Shown piece by piece: positions 1-10,740 of a stretch of DNA of 64,000 nucleotides. The notes beneath the pieces are model-generated. The model saw nothing but the letters and a program-made list of their open reading frames with translations, made no database searches and was not told the origin of the DNA. The stretch comes from Saccharina japonica. Its lineage: Eukaryota; Sar; Phaeophyceae; Laminariales; Laminariaceae. Location: positions 62,001 through 126,000 of the forward strand of contig MEHQ01000688.1 in the NCBI GenBank assembly GCA_008828725.1, written 5' to 3'. The stretch's first letter is position 1; each line of letters starts with the position of its first letter. The translations under genes and the position numbers were made by a program.

Positions 1-435
1 TGCGATTATGCTGCTTTTTTAGGGCGTCTGGACATGCTTCAATGGGCACGAGCGAACGGTTGCCCCTGGGGTCAGCTCACGTGTGGCCAGGCCGCTCGAG
101 CAGGGCGTCTGGACATTCTGCAGTGGGCCCGAGCGAACGGCTGCCCCTGGGATCAGTTTACATGCTGTGAGGCTGCTGGAGCAGGGCGTTTAGACATTAT
201 TGAGTGGGCACGAGCTAATGGATGCCCCTGGGATATGCACACGTACACCAGGGCTGCTCAAGAAGGGCATGTGGACGTTCTGCGGTGGGCACAAACTAAT
301 GGATGCCCCTGGTGGGGCCATGACACAATGCGGCGCGCACTGCGAGAGGCATACACAAGGAACTTCCACGATGTGGTGGAATGGGCTGAAGCAAACGGGT
401 GTGTTATCTGTACATGTAAAGTAGAGAGCTGTAGC

Positions 436-491
<56 letters not shown>

Positions 492-522
492 CAGTAGTAG
501 TAGTAGTAGTAGATTGTCGTAA
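1..522 (+). CDS. Ankyrin-repeat protein, 3' part (cut by the window edge)
   Basis: The frame is open from base 1 and matches residues 449-621 of the complete gene at 35554-37419, with no difference seen, including the 26-serine run and the RLS end. It covers the last five ankyrin-type units (CDYAAFLGRLDMLQWARAN and following) and the tail. The ATG at 34 is an internal methionine of the repeat (LDMLQW), not a start. The 5' part lies left of the window. Whether this is a second intact gene or a 3' fragment copied with the duplication cannot be told here. Confidence 0.9.
433..512 (+). repeat. AGT/AGC trinucleotide run coding poly-serine
   Basis: Twenty-six in-frame serine codons, mostly AGT with a few AGC, at the 3' end of the ankyrin gene. 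The same run lies at 37330-37409 with equal length. The run probably arose by slippage and extends the protein just before its stop. Confidence 0.9.
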
Positions 523-527
523 TGTTG

Positions 528-614
528 CACTTGGAGGAACGTCTGCTGTGGGACGTGCCGGGATCGCCTTGAGCCGTCTCGGCCCCGTATTTCGCCGAGG
601 GTGGATGTGCACGG
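528..614 (+). repeat. Dispersed repeat with LLWxVP...VSAP motif, just after the ankyrin stop
   Basis: About 85 bp closely matching the reverse complement of 19946-20041. Both share CACTTGGA, a CTGTGGG block and a run around GCCGTCTCGGCCCCG.ATTTCG. In one frame both read as EExLLWxVPxxPxAVSAPxF followed by EGGC. The match begins only six bases after the ankyrin stop codon, in a different frame from the ankyrin protein. It is a decayed piece of something formerly coding or a conserved part of a mobile element; no family recognised. Confidence 0.7.
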
Positions 615-1068
615 GTGGGCAAGGGGCGAAACCGGCCCTCGGGGGGCGCGGCGGCCCGCTCTCGCCCGGGCACGGCGGGCGCCGCCGGCTCCCGCGGCTG
701 CTGTACTTTGGTTTGCGGGGTGTCCGCGTGTGGTTGTACGTAAGGGCGGTTAGGCTCCAAAACGAAGTCATGATCGGTTATTATATTCTCGGACATAGAA
801 GTGATACGGAAATGCATTCGGGTACCCTCGCGACGACACCTATCGAGCGCCAGAACGGCCGCCGACAGACACTGCTAGGAAAACGCGAGGCGGGCGCAGG
901 GGGAGACAGGGTCGGGGAGTGGGGGCTGTCCTCGTCCCAGTGGAGTCTATGCCGGGCTGGCGGAGAGAGGGGCGTCGCGCGTGCATGGCCCCCAGCAGCG
1001 AGCCTCCCTCGATCTTCTTGAAGAAGTATGTACCACGGAGGCTCATGCTCTCGTATAGTATAGACGCG
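615..1068. other. GC-rich gene-free stretch downstream of the ankyrin gene
   Basis: Strongly GC-rich to about 1010, with GGGGCGCGGCGGCCC-type runs, then ordinary. No gene recognised. Open frames here overlap one another on both strands, as expected in GC-rich DNA with few stop codons. Same at 37512-37965. Confidence 0.5.
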
Positions 1069-1281
1069 TGCTACGATAGAGGCAGCACATTTTGCTGATT
1101 TTGTTTTTGAATGATCGGACTTCCATTCTTGTGTTGCCCTATTTTTCATAGTATACCTAGCTCTCATGGGATTGTTGGTCGCGTAGCATTTTTGATTTCC
1201 TCCTAAATCGGTTTTCGGGTGAGGTGTGGAGCTCCTTAAGTGAGGAGCTCAGAAGAATCACGGTGCACCTCCATCGTAGCA
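1069..1281 (-). mobile_element. Family A TIR element, copy A1
   Basis: 213-bp element with inverted ends: TGCTACGATAGAGG at the left and the complement of TGCTACGATGGAGG at the right. Near the 5' end of the minus-strand reading is a strong hairpin, GCTCCTcaCTTAAGGAGC. Other members share the ends, the hairpin, ACACCTCACYCGAAAACC and CAATCCCAT. There is no coding capacity, so it behaves like a non-autonomous DNA element (MITE). Consensus of the other end is GACGCGTGCTACGATAGAGG. No convincing target-site duplication was seen. Confidence 0.65.
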
Positions 1282-2804
1282 TTCTTCTATTATAAGCTCA
1301 AATAAAGGCAGAAGCTGTTCCCGCCATCCACTTGGACCCCTCCTTCCTCAGTCATAGTTTTCCGCTATTTCCTGCCTGCTCGATACGGAAGCGGCTTTAT
1401 TATTCGGATTTTGCCGTCGTTGTTCTAGAAATCACCGACTCTATAATATAGACTAACAAATCGGGCGTGGGTGCCCCGCCAATAACGTTAGGTAATCTGA
1501 AAGTTTAGTGGACTCGCAGTAGAACAACGACCAAAATATGCGAGTTAGCATCAGCCGCGACCGCTCGAGGGTGTTTGGTGCTTATCACCTAACGGCCAAG
1601 CTCTGCATGCTTCATCCGTTGCCTTTGATGTCTGCAACTTCCACCCCAGTCGGGAGAGTTCCCGCTCCATGTTCTAACCTACGCCCAGGTATACGTTTGC
1701 CGAGTGCATACAATGAAGTTGTATACCAGTTGTACTTCAGTACCCGGGTTGACCAACTCGTTGCTCTATCTGTCTTTATTTTCAGGACATCCGGGTCTAT
1801 GCACGCGGTTGTTTCCAGCGGCGTCCTCCATAGTTTGATTGAGCCCTGTATGACTTGAGTGTATTCAAGGTCGGAATCCTCACGTGTTTCGCATACTCGT
1901 ACCGTTTGTAACTAAGGAGGCTTTTGTGATCGGGACGGTATGATCCTATATTGGTCCCCGCGAGGCGAGTAAGGGCGACTTCGTGTTTACATGTTGAGGA
2001 TACCTTGCGTTTGCATCCGGAACGTCAGGGGCGTGTCCCGATATATCACGCCAGGTTTTCGCTCACACTTTGTGCCTTCATGGCCAAGCACTGGCGGCCA
2101 TGGTGATGGAGTGGCAAGCCTCTTAGCGATGTCTTGCGGTAACACGCTTGCTTGCGGCCATCATCTCGTACAGACACCCCTAACGCTGTACGTACCCAGA
2201 TCTATCTATTATATATAGTTCGTCTGATGCCCAAAAAACAATACTTCAATCAAGTGATCTTTGATGCCCACTTTATCATAGCAACTTCGAGTGGAGCAAA
2301 TGCAAAAACAAAAAAAACGCTTGGTCTCCCACACACGTTCAAAACGCACGCTTCTCCCTACGCCGGCATGCCCGGCACCGTCTTCTTACGTTGCAGGCTG
2401 GCATACCGTAGTACAACTCGTACGTGCGCCGTGCTTGTCGTCGTGGCCACACCGATTCGTGGCTGCTCTACGTGCGTGTATTGCATGCAGCAGTGCGGTT
2501 GCTACTTTTAACCTTCGCTGAGATTGTATCGTTCATCCTCGCTCTGGTCGTACTCGTATCGTATGATACGTACATCGCCTTCTGGTCACCGTGCGCGATG
2601 AAAGCACCACTGCTCTAGAAACGGACGGGGTCTCTGAAGGCCCCTAGATAACATCCCCTCCTCCTGCCTCTGCTCGTGTTCAAAGCCGTCCCGAGTTCGT
2701 GAAGCTTGGCCATGGTGCATGGGCCTACATTCCAGAGATCTTATGAACAGGGTGACTTGGCGATACTTGCATGGGAGGTCCTTACGGTGATCTCCGACAA
2801 GATT
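1282..2804. other. No gene recognised
   Basis: Mixed-composition sequence with only short overlapping open frames on both strands and no recognisable domain. Counterpart 38179-39701. Confidence 0.4.
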
Positions 2805-3184
2805 TTACCGGGCACTTCCTATGTATGTGCAGGTACGAGGATACGAGTTCATATACATAAGACAGAGCACCCTCCCGTGCCACGCTGGTGATGGTACTCG
2901 TATACGTACTGATGATGTATCACAGCAGACAGTGTCGAGTTGACGTATGTATTATATGTGTGTTTGTCTGGTATGTACGAACCTGGTATCAACTACGGAT
3001 CCACGTCGTATATACGTACGAGTATACTTGACGTATTATATTTGTTGTTGTTTGGTATCCACGACCCGGCTCCAAGAGCAAGACAATGTGTGTTACCGGG
3101 CACTTCGTATGCATGTGCAGTTATACGAGTATATATATACACATGAGTACGTAAGACAGCACAGCACTCTCTCATACATTGGCG
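2805..3184 (+). repeat. Local direct duplications
   Basis: TTACCGGGCACTTC begins two similar stretches at 2805-2890 and 3092-3184, both running through a CATGTGCAG-like and a TACGAGTATA-like block to AAGACAG. Between them, TTGACGTAT...TTGT at about 2940 and 3027 forms a second pair about 87 bp apart. These look like old local tandem duplications. Counterpart 39702-40081. Confidence 0.6.
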
Positions 3185-3472
3185 ACGGTGACTGTTCACC
3201 CTAGCGAAGGCCAGTCGTTGAGCAAGATCGTTTATATTTACGCGGGGATGTGTACATGCACGGATGCTCATACTCGTATGTTAGCCTATATCTAAAATTC
3301 GGAAATCCGCCGACATTATAATATTGACAACCAAGGTTTGACCCTACACGCTTTGTGCTAGAGCTGTCGACGTTGTTTACTCTTCTTTAATTCCGAAGTT
3401 ATTAGATTGACAGTCTTGTCTTCTCCTGTCTTCTTCAGCGTATTATATCTTATCATTATTATCATCATCGTT

Positions 3473-3552
3473 GCCATCCGACAATGTGCGGCATGAGCTT
3501 CAGCGTTGACCACTCGTAACATTCCCGAAAGCAGAAAACCACGGAAACGAAG
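3473..3552 (+). repeat. Left member of a direct repeat flanking minisatellite S1
   Basis: CATCCGACAATGTG.. GCATGAGCTTCA.CGTT recurs at 4764-4843, about 1.29 kb away, with similar sequence following (CCCGAAA...ACAACGGAAA-like). The S1 element lies between the two. Could be an old tandem duplication or eroded terminal direct repeats. Confidence 0.6.
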
Positions 3553-3965
3553 GAAACCTATGCGCAAAGTCTAAATGTGTGGCAGCTCTTTTATCTTTTG
3601 TTGTGTTCATGCTACGTATCATTGTAATACTATTTTTTCCCCTATGTTCCACTCTGTTATTATTTTACTTTTTTTCTTCTTCTTCTCTTGCATGCGCGCG
3701 ATCACGGGGTTGCTGCATTATATATATGATGATTCACGTACAGAACACTACAACAGTAAGCGACTCATCAAAACCATGCAAGCATATATATGCGCAAATT
3801 GGGGGACAAGGGGATCTATGGGTATGTCTCAACTGTTCGTCTTTCCATCCATTATTCGACTTATACTGACTGGTAGATATATTGTACATGTTCTAGCATT
3901 AGTATTTCATGTTTATCACCCGATAATGTGTACGTGCGTAGCCTTATTATTAATAGTGAAAAAAA

Positions 3966-4474
3966 CAGGTTTCTTTACGGTGAGGTTTTCCTTTTTGCTC
4001 TCTTGAAAACCGCACCGCACCGCACCGTAGGTTTTGCTATTTCGGAAAACCGCACCCAACCGCACCGCAGGAAACAAAATATATACAAACCGCACCGTAG
4101 GGTTTACGACATCTGAAACTCGCACCGAACCGCACCATAAAAGTTTCAAAACCTTACAACAGCACCGAAACGCACCGTGAGATTCCCGATCTCTGAATAC
4201 TGCACCGAACCGCACCGTAAGATTCCTGATTTCTGAATACCGTACCGAACCGCACCGTAGGATTCCTGATTTATAAAAACCGCACCGAACCGCACCGTAG
4301 GATGCATGAAATAATCGAACCGCACCGTGGGATTCCAAATGTCGGATAACTGCACCGAACCGCATCCCAATATTTTTGCTTTCTATAAACCACACCAAAC
4401 CGGACCGTAGGATTTTCGAAAAAAAACGAACGCACCTTGCACGGACGGTTAACCGTAAAGAACCCTGGAAAATC
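3966..4474 (+). repeat. S1: 40-bp minisatellite with inverted ends
   Basis: About 11 degenerate units of about 40 bp occupy 4005-4440. The core is CGCACCGAACCGCACCGTAG followed by GATTCCTGATTTCTGAATAC. The block is bounded by an inverted pair: GGTTTCTTTACGGTGAGG at the left and CCGTAAAGAACCC at the right, so it has the outline of a TIR element whose interior is a tandem array. Because 40 is not a multiple of 3 and the unit has few stop codons, long spurious frames cross it on the minus strand. Confidence 0.85.
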
Positions 4475-4763
4475 ACTGCTGCTGTGTGCCAACACGATTC
4501 ACCCAGGCCCCAATAAGTCCACACCTAAAACGGTGATTTGCAACCGCCGAATACTGCGAAAACCAAGTGCCCACCTCCGTGTTCAATTAGCCCTACACCT
4601 TCAACCTCCTCCCCGTTGACTTCCGAGGAAGTATCGAGCGACAACCCCCTCTCCATATAATTTCCTTGGTTGCAGCTGCTACTTTATGATGGTTATCCTG
4701 CCTTGAGACAGAAACAAGCAATCCTTCGATATGTTTGCCCAAATAATCCCAAGTGTTCTTGGC

Positions 4764-4843
4764 ATCCGACAATGTGTAGCATGAGCTTCAACGTTCATAA
4801 CTCATAAGCACCCGAAATATTACAACAACGGAAAAAAGAGTAG
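4764..4843 (+). repeat. Right member of the direct repeat flanking S1
   Basis: Partner of 3473-3552. The pair is duplicated at 40370-40449 and 41661-41740. Confidence 0.6.
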
Positions 4844-4890
4844 CGTCCTTCCTAGTGAGTCGGTATATTTTACACGAGCCGCTCACACTT

Positions 4891-4935
4891 GTGGCCCTAC
4901 CGCCGTGGGGGCGGAGGGGCCTCTTATTCCCTAGT
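4891..4935 (+). repeat. GGCCCTACCGC...CTCTTATTCCCTAG dispersed motif, member 1
   Basis: About 43 bp nearly identical to 21695-21739: GGCCCTACCGCYGTGGGGGC, a purine stretch, then GGCCTCTTATTCCCTAG. The flanks are unrelated. GGCCC and GGGCC within it can pair into a hairpin, as expected of an element end. No family recognised. Confidence 0.7.
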
Positions 4936-5172
4936 ATGTAACAATTACTACAGTATGCAATTGCCAATACCTTCCATGCGACGCGGAATTCATATTGTTC
5001 GTACAGTAGATGAGGTGTACTTCGTATCACCCCGCTTCCCCAAACTAGCGTTTCCTGGCAACGGCCAGGCACCTCATAGCATAGACGCCGCGCTTCGGAG
5101 TGTTTACTGGCACATAGAAATGATCTCGCTGTCAGGAAAACGATATGTTCCCAGACCAAATTTTGGACGCAC

Positions 5173-5615
5173 AATACGACGGAGGTGCGCCATGTTTTTT
5201 TCTGGGCTCCTCGCTTGAGGAGCTTCATGCTAGGAGAAGTAGACTTTGGAGGAAGCTGAAAGTGCCACCCAATGAACGACCCCATGTATGTACTAGCGTA
5301 AAACTTGCAACAGAAAAAAAAAAATCCGACGATTTTGGGTTAAGGCCCGAATTAACGAGTATAAAATAAATTCAATCTGGGAAAAATAAAATTCAAATTC
5401 GCTTTTCATTGGTCAACCCACGCACCAGCACCAAATATTATGCCCCAAGATCTTACTCTTTGGTGCTGGTGCGTGTGTTTACCAATGAAAAGCGGATTTG
5501 ATTTTTTTTTCTTTCCAAAATTGATTTTTTTTCTTCTTCGTTAAAACGGGCCCTAAGGATGCTGATCTCTCCGAAAAATATTTCTGCCAAAAAAAGGTAT
5601 ACCTCTATCGTAGCA
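5173..5615 (+). mobile_element. Family A element A2, carrying a nested foldback
   Basis: Left end ATACGACGGAGGTGCGCC, hairpin GCTCCTCGCTTGAGGAGC at 5206-5223, right end ACCTCTATCGTAGCA. Its middle (GATTTTGGGTTAAGG, 5330-5344) matches 10650 in copy A5. After that point a foldback of about 210 bp (5345-5553) interrupts it, which explains its greater length. Confidence 0.65.
5345..5553. mobile_element. Foldback MITE nested in A2
   Basis: Long imperfect inverted repeat. The left arm from GGCCCGAATTAACGA to GCACCAGCACCAAA is mirrored by a right arm from TTTGGTGCTGGTGCG to TCGTTAAAACGGGCCC, about 90 bp each, around a loop near 5440-5455. TAAGG flanks both sides and could be the target duplication; the related uninterrupted copy at 10650 has TTAAGG there. 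Class unknown, no protein. Confidence 0.7.
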
Positions 5616-7376
5616 CGTGTCAAGGCGAACGTTGCGGTCTGCAGTATACGGTGTGTCGAGGTAGCGGGTAGCCTACGTACTGCAGTCCCCCTGTAAACCG
5701 TAAGCTGAGCTTTGTCTCGTGTCAGTATATTACTCCGCGGGCGGAGACGGCAGCAGGAAATATGGTGCGGAAAACGATGCTTCAAGTATATGTATACACG
5801 CTGTTCGTTTTGTGCGTATTTAGCATGACAAACATTCCGAAGAGGCTGGATGTCTCACACACTCAACGGGATGGCTGTTGCCGCTCGCCAAGGGCAGTGG
5901 CCTCATCGAAGGGGGATACACGACATGCGATGACATTACGCCACTGCCTCGCTCAGGTAGCTGCCTGCCTAGATGCAAGCTACGGCGAGGGTAGTACATT
6001 TGGCTCGTCCAGCCACTCCTGACTGGTAGCCACGATCGCAACCCAGGGGCTACCTAATAGAGTTGGCGTGTGTATTTGTGCACGATACACCTATACTGTC
6101 GTTCGGTAGCTAGTTGGTGATATTGTTCGCCAGCGCGCCAACCCCCCTATTCCCTGGACATGAGGGTCTGTGTAAGACCTAGAGATCATTTAATGGGAAG
6201 AGCCTCTGGCCACGCAGGTGCAGCAACACCGTAGCATGCATCCCTACCAGAGTCGTGCTACAACCGTAGCGGGGGGTTGCTGCTGTTTCTCAAACTTACT
6301 GCGGATGAACCGCTCTATACCCCGGCCAAACCTTGACTGTCTCTCACGAAAATGGTAAGCGCCCAACGAACAGCGAAACTAGCGGTAGAACTAACACATC
6401 CATACATATAACAAAAAACGTATCGGGACCTCCGGAGTGATGAGAGAGTCCGGCCAGTCAGACCTATTCCGGCCCACACCAACCCTCTTCACAGCAGTAG
6501 CGGGCCTCCATATCAACGAGAACCAGAGGATGTCACGTTGTGCGAGTATCACGGCTTCGTGGTCACTATTCCTTTTCTCTGCTCTAAAAAACCGCAGGGC
6601 TTATCAAATGTGCTAATATTCCTTGGTGGGCGTACAGTATCGAGGTAAGTGCTGCTCGTGTTCACACTACCTACTGTGAATCTACGACGTGCATAACGGC
6701 GCGGCTCTGTTCGGGGTTATCTCCGTCTTGCCGTCCGGAACGTTTAAAGCCGCGATTTTTGACGGTTTCGCTCGGGCCGCGGATGAAACCCGCATACCGT
6801 ACATCTCCAGAGCTAGCCTTTGAAACGTGATGGGCGTTCTCTATCCGAACAGGACAGCTTGGTGAGATCGGAGGGGCGCCAAGAGGCGATGTCGGGTGTT
6901 GTTCGTTGCGTTAGATATAACCCGAGGACGCAGCCAGAGCGCTTCTACGGGTGACACGGCTTCCAGGGCGTACGAAACTCTGCCACAACTACTGTACTGT
7001 ATGCCCGCAATCGCGAAATAAACAATTCAGGTTTTCACGCCTCGACCCGAATGGTGGTGCCCTGTACTGCAATGTCTCCACGCTCGATGTCACCGACAAT
7101 GATTATCCTCACTGGAGAAAGGACGCGTGTGTTGAGGCTCTGTTTCTGCGAAGAGAGATGGCAGAGGTGGCACCGAAGTAACTGTGAAGATCTTTGATGG
7201 TGTGACCAGGGTTTTCGAGGTTGTGAAAACAACTATCTAGTGCTGTCCCCGCCCGTGTGTTTTACAACCCACGGTATCGAGATCCCGGTATGTGCGTTAC
7301 TACAGTACAGACACCTACCGTTTCCCTGCGTCGCGACGACCACCACCTGTCACCCGCGATTAACTATAATGGCGCA
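5616..7376. other. No gene recognised
   Basis: Only short frames on both strands, no recognisable domain. Contains a short inverted repeat around 6221-6280 (CCGTAGCATGCATCC ... CAACCGTAGCGG). Counterpart 42513-44273. Confidence 0.4.
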
Positions 7377-7522
7377 TGGTACGTTAGAGGTGTACCGAGA
7401 CGTTTCTGAGGGTGTTAGGTCACTTAAGGAGCTCTATACCTCACTCGAAAACCATTTGGGGGGGGAGGAAACGTCATTCCGAAAACAAGATCAGACAATG
7501 TTTGTTTGCCACTATCGTAGCA
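7377..7522 (+). mobile_element. Family A element A3 (short)
   Basis: 146 bp: left end TGGTACGTTAGAGGTGTACC, half-hairpin CACTTAAGGAGCTC, ACCTCACTCGAAAACC, right end ACTATCGTAGCACGTGTC. It lacks the middle of the longer members. Confidence 0.6.
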
Positions 7523-9073
7523 CGTGTCGAATACCGGGCACAAATTATAATGATACTACAGCGTGTTCTTCGTACAGCCCGTAGACGAGGATTTCTACAA
7601 CACCCTCCACGCGCGTACGAACTGCAGTCACTCCTGCTAATAGCGCTCTAAACCGTATGCCAGGAGTTTGAATGCGTCCATATAGACCGTCACCGGCACA
7701 GCATACAGGCGACTGCTGTCGTTGGGACACACTTCGCTTCAAAGGTTTTCCTTCGACATGCCCAAAGAAGAAGACACCACATACGCTCGATTGGTTCGGT
7801 ACTGATACTACCTACACTACAGTGGCCACTGACACGACTATTTTGATACTCGCACGTTTTGCCCGAGAGTGTTGTGGGCCGAGCCGCTGGGCTCCCGAAA
7901 CAAAGAAGTTGGGGTTTACGGCAAACCTATAGCCGTTGAACCAACCTCAAGTGCCTCACATTCGTTACACTAGTTAACCAGTGGAAAAAACTTTCACTAT
8001 ATCCCCTCTGTCAACCAAGACCGAGGGCATGCATTGGGGTTTGATCACACTTATCAAGAGTCCTACATATATAGCATTTCGTTCGAAGCGTACTTCGACG
8101 TTAAACGGGATGGTGTGAGCCTATGCAACGGGCAGGTGGAAACTGAAAGGGGTCGGGGTCGTTCTGCGAAAAGTGCGACCTCCCGACCTTTGTATGCAGA
8201 TCGCCGACCGCTAGCGGTTTTAGCGGGTATTTTTGGTTAGCGCTCCTAGACACTCATGACGTCGTATCCGCCACAAGTCTGCTCAGCATCTCCGGGACAC
8301 TCCATGGTGCACGCCGTAGACCTTCCGTGGGCGCCGAAGATCGTTTTTTTCTCGCCGCACCAGCACTGCCGAGTCGGAAAGAGGTCGGAACACACGCGTC
8401 ACCACCATTAGAGGTGTAGCGAGTGTATTAGGGAAACTTTGTTTCTATGCGGAGCAATCATGGCTGGTCAACATCCCATTGTCGAGCGCTCACCAACGTT
8501 CCACAAACGAACGAACGCTTTATAAGCCCTCTTGGTACCTTTAAGAGACGTACCGGACCGTCCAATACATCGGCGCAAAGTTCACGCAAAGATACGGCGA
8601 CCCACACCTGCATTTCGATACCCCTGAACCCACCAGGAATTCGGGCCCAGCTTCGCTCGGCCCCCGGCTAAATAGGTCGGCAGAATCAGACTAAGACCAC
8701 AAAGTATGATGTAACATTATGTGTTAGTATTCCAGCAAGCATCCATGCCGCAGGCACACCCTACGTGTCAGTAGTAAACCCACTACGATATCATGGGATG
8801 CGTCAGGTGCAACTGGCGGAGCGCCGGTTCAAAACGCAGTCAAAACCTCAACTTGTACCTCACCAACACCAGCCCAAACCACGCAATGAATATTTTGCCG
8901 CCTTGCAAACGACGGCTTACAACCCGCTCTCGGAATACATGAAGAGTCCCTCAGTTACATGATGCTTGCCGTGAATAGGGAGGAGTGTTAGGTGGTGTTA
9001 AAACGTGACAATGGATGAAACGTTTCTTTCGGCAAAAAGTCGAGGCGCCTGTGATGGGTGGCACGACACACGA
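7523..9073. other. No gene recognised
   Basis: Short frames only. An 8150-8190 hairpin pairs GGTCGGGGTCG with a downstream CGACCTCCCGACC. The sequence after A3 (ACGAACTGCAGTCAC... AAACCGTATGCC, about 7616) resembles that after A2 (ACGTACTGCAGTCC...AAACCGTAAGC, about 5676), so the repeat may extend beyond its TIR. Counterpart 44420-45970. Confidence 0.4.
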
Positions 9074-9301
9074 AGCTACGGGAGAGGCGCACCCTGTCTT
9101 ATTTTCCGGCGCTCCTCACCTAAGGAGCTCTGACTATGTTTAAGACACCCGAAAAACTGATCTGAGGGGAAACAAAATAGCCTACGCAATCGTGGAGCAC
9201 AATCCCATTGGCCTCAGTGTAAATTGGATAAAACAAAAGATGGAAATTGCGACGATTTCGGATCGTTTCAGCCAAAAGGTGCTCGTACCTCTATCGTACC
9301 A
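9074..9301 (+). mobile_element. Family A element A4
   Basis: 228 bp: left end AGCTACGGGAGAGGCGCACC, hairpin GCTCCTCACCTAAGGAGC, ACACCCGAAAA, CAATCCCATTGGCC, right end ACCTCTATCGTACCACGCGTC. Confidence 0.6.
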
Positions 9302-10445
9302 CGCGTCCCCGTAGTATGCGTCAGGGCGATAAAAGCGGAGATAGTGTCGTGGGTCAGTCGGTACGGCGGGGCAGAGGAAATACGGGCAGGCCTACTCATG
9401 GATAAATATTTGGTCACCTCGAAATATAGGGCAGATGTGAAAGCAGATGGCCTTAGGCAAAAAGTCCCGGCGTTCATGCCACTGTAGCGCCAGCCGCCGG
9501 CGGGGCGGCCGCGGTGCCGAACGAGAGCTGAGGATCTCCGTAGCCGCCGGCTTAAGCGCGGAGTGGGAAAAGGGTTCCGGGTGCGTTCCTTTGATGCTCT
9601 AGCTGGTGATGGTGGCGTTGGGCCTGATCGTGTCTCCCTGGCTCCGATACCCGTACCCTTCGGGGTAGGTAGGTTTTGTGTACGTGCGCAGGTGTTTCCT
9701 TTTGGTTATGGGTGCGGGGGTTGCACGGTCGCGCCATTTGGTGCTTAGATCGAGGCGTGGTATTCCACGCGGGTGACAGGGGCGCAGAAGTTCTCGTGTC
9801 GACGCTATTTAAGCCTCGAGAATGTCGTCTGCGTAGGCACTTCCCTCTTGTGACGTTGGTAAGGTAGCTTAGACTCGCTTGTGGCCGTCGTCGGTTATTC
9901 ACCTGTCACCCTTCACACTCTCCTTGATACTGTTGGCCATTAGTTGATAACGTTCCCTCACTCCGTCAACTGCTTCGCGTGTTGCCCTTGGACTCATCAG
10001 TGTGCGTCGCGCGTTCGGGGGGGTGGGGGTTATACCAAGCTTGCGTACAGTAACCACCGTAGCTCATTCTCGCATGACAAGAGGTACTATTAACGACAAG
10101 AGGTGCGCAGATGTTTTGCATACGGGCGTGCCCTCGTGTTTTGTTTGGGTTTTTTGTTTGGATTCCACCGCTGATGTTCGGGGAATACGCGGTTTCACAT
10201 TTATCTCCCATTCTCAAACGGAAATTTCGTACCGTGCGTCATGACTTCACCTTCGAGCACGAGTGCGGGCGGACCAGACATCGTAGAAATACGAATATCT
10301 CATCCGTGTGCGGCCTTGCAAGCTCGACCTCGTGCTTCGTGGTGTGCCGTCACGGTTTATCAGCTGGCAGCGTAAGAAGCACGGAAAGAACGCGGGTGGA
10401 TGATCTTGTGCCGCGGTGTAGACGTCAAAGAGGCACTTCGAAGCA
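9302..10445. other. No gene recognised (upstream of the YR fossil)
   Basis: GC-rich at 9480-9560. Overlapping frames on both strands between 9550 and 10540 show no recognisable domain. It may be the 5' part of the YR retroelement, but nothing here proves it. Counterpart 46199-47342. Confidence 0.35.
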
Positions 10446-10727
10446 TGGTACGGTAAAGGTGCACCTCTTTGTATTTTTGTTGTTTATGAGGGTGGTATTT
10501 CGAAGAGGCTCTTTCTATACATCACCCACACGCTTGATATAGGGGGGGAAAATGAAAGAGCTATATACCCGACGAACAATCCCATGGCCTACGCATAAAA
10601 ATGAAACAATTGTGCGACACAAAATGAAATAAAATAAAATAAAAAATCCAGGTGATTTTGGGTTAAGGAACCCCAGTCATTCACAAAACGTTCAGGCCAA
10701 ACAAATGCTACTACCTCTATCGTAGCA
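10446..10727 (+). mobile_element. Family A element A5
   Basis: 282 bp: left end TGGTACGGTAAAGGTGCACC, CAATCCCATGGCCTACGC, GATTTTGGGTTAAGG, right end ACCTCTATCGTAGCAGGCGTC. The hairpin is eroded. It lies immediately before the reverse-transcriptase part of the YR retroelement fossil. Confidence 0.55.
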
Positions 10728-10740
10728 GGCGTCCTTCGGA

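Noticed and set aside
1231-1252. Hairpin as a Helitron 3' end or bacterial terminator
   Set aside because: No CTRR end follows the hairpin, and the same hairpin occurs inside TIR-bounded family A elements.
3916-4524. 202-codon minus-strand frame over S1
   Set aside because: It is the translation of a 40-bp tandem array that is open in several frames; residue repeats (GAVRCG) follow the DNA period, not protein constraint.
9552-10542. Overlapping plus and minus frames of 110-143 codons
   Set aside because: GC-rich sequence with few stop codons; no recognisable domain on either strand.
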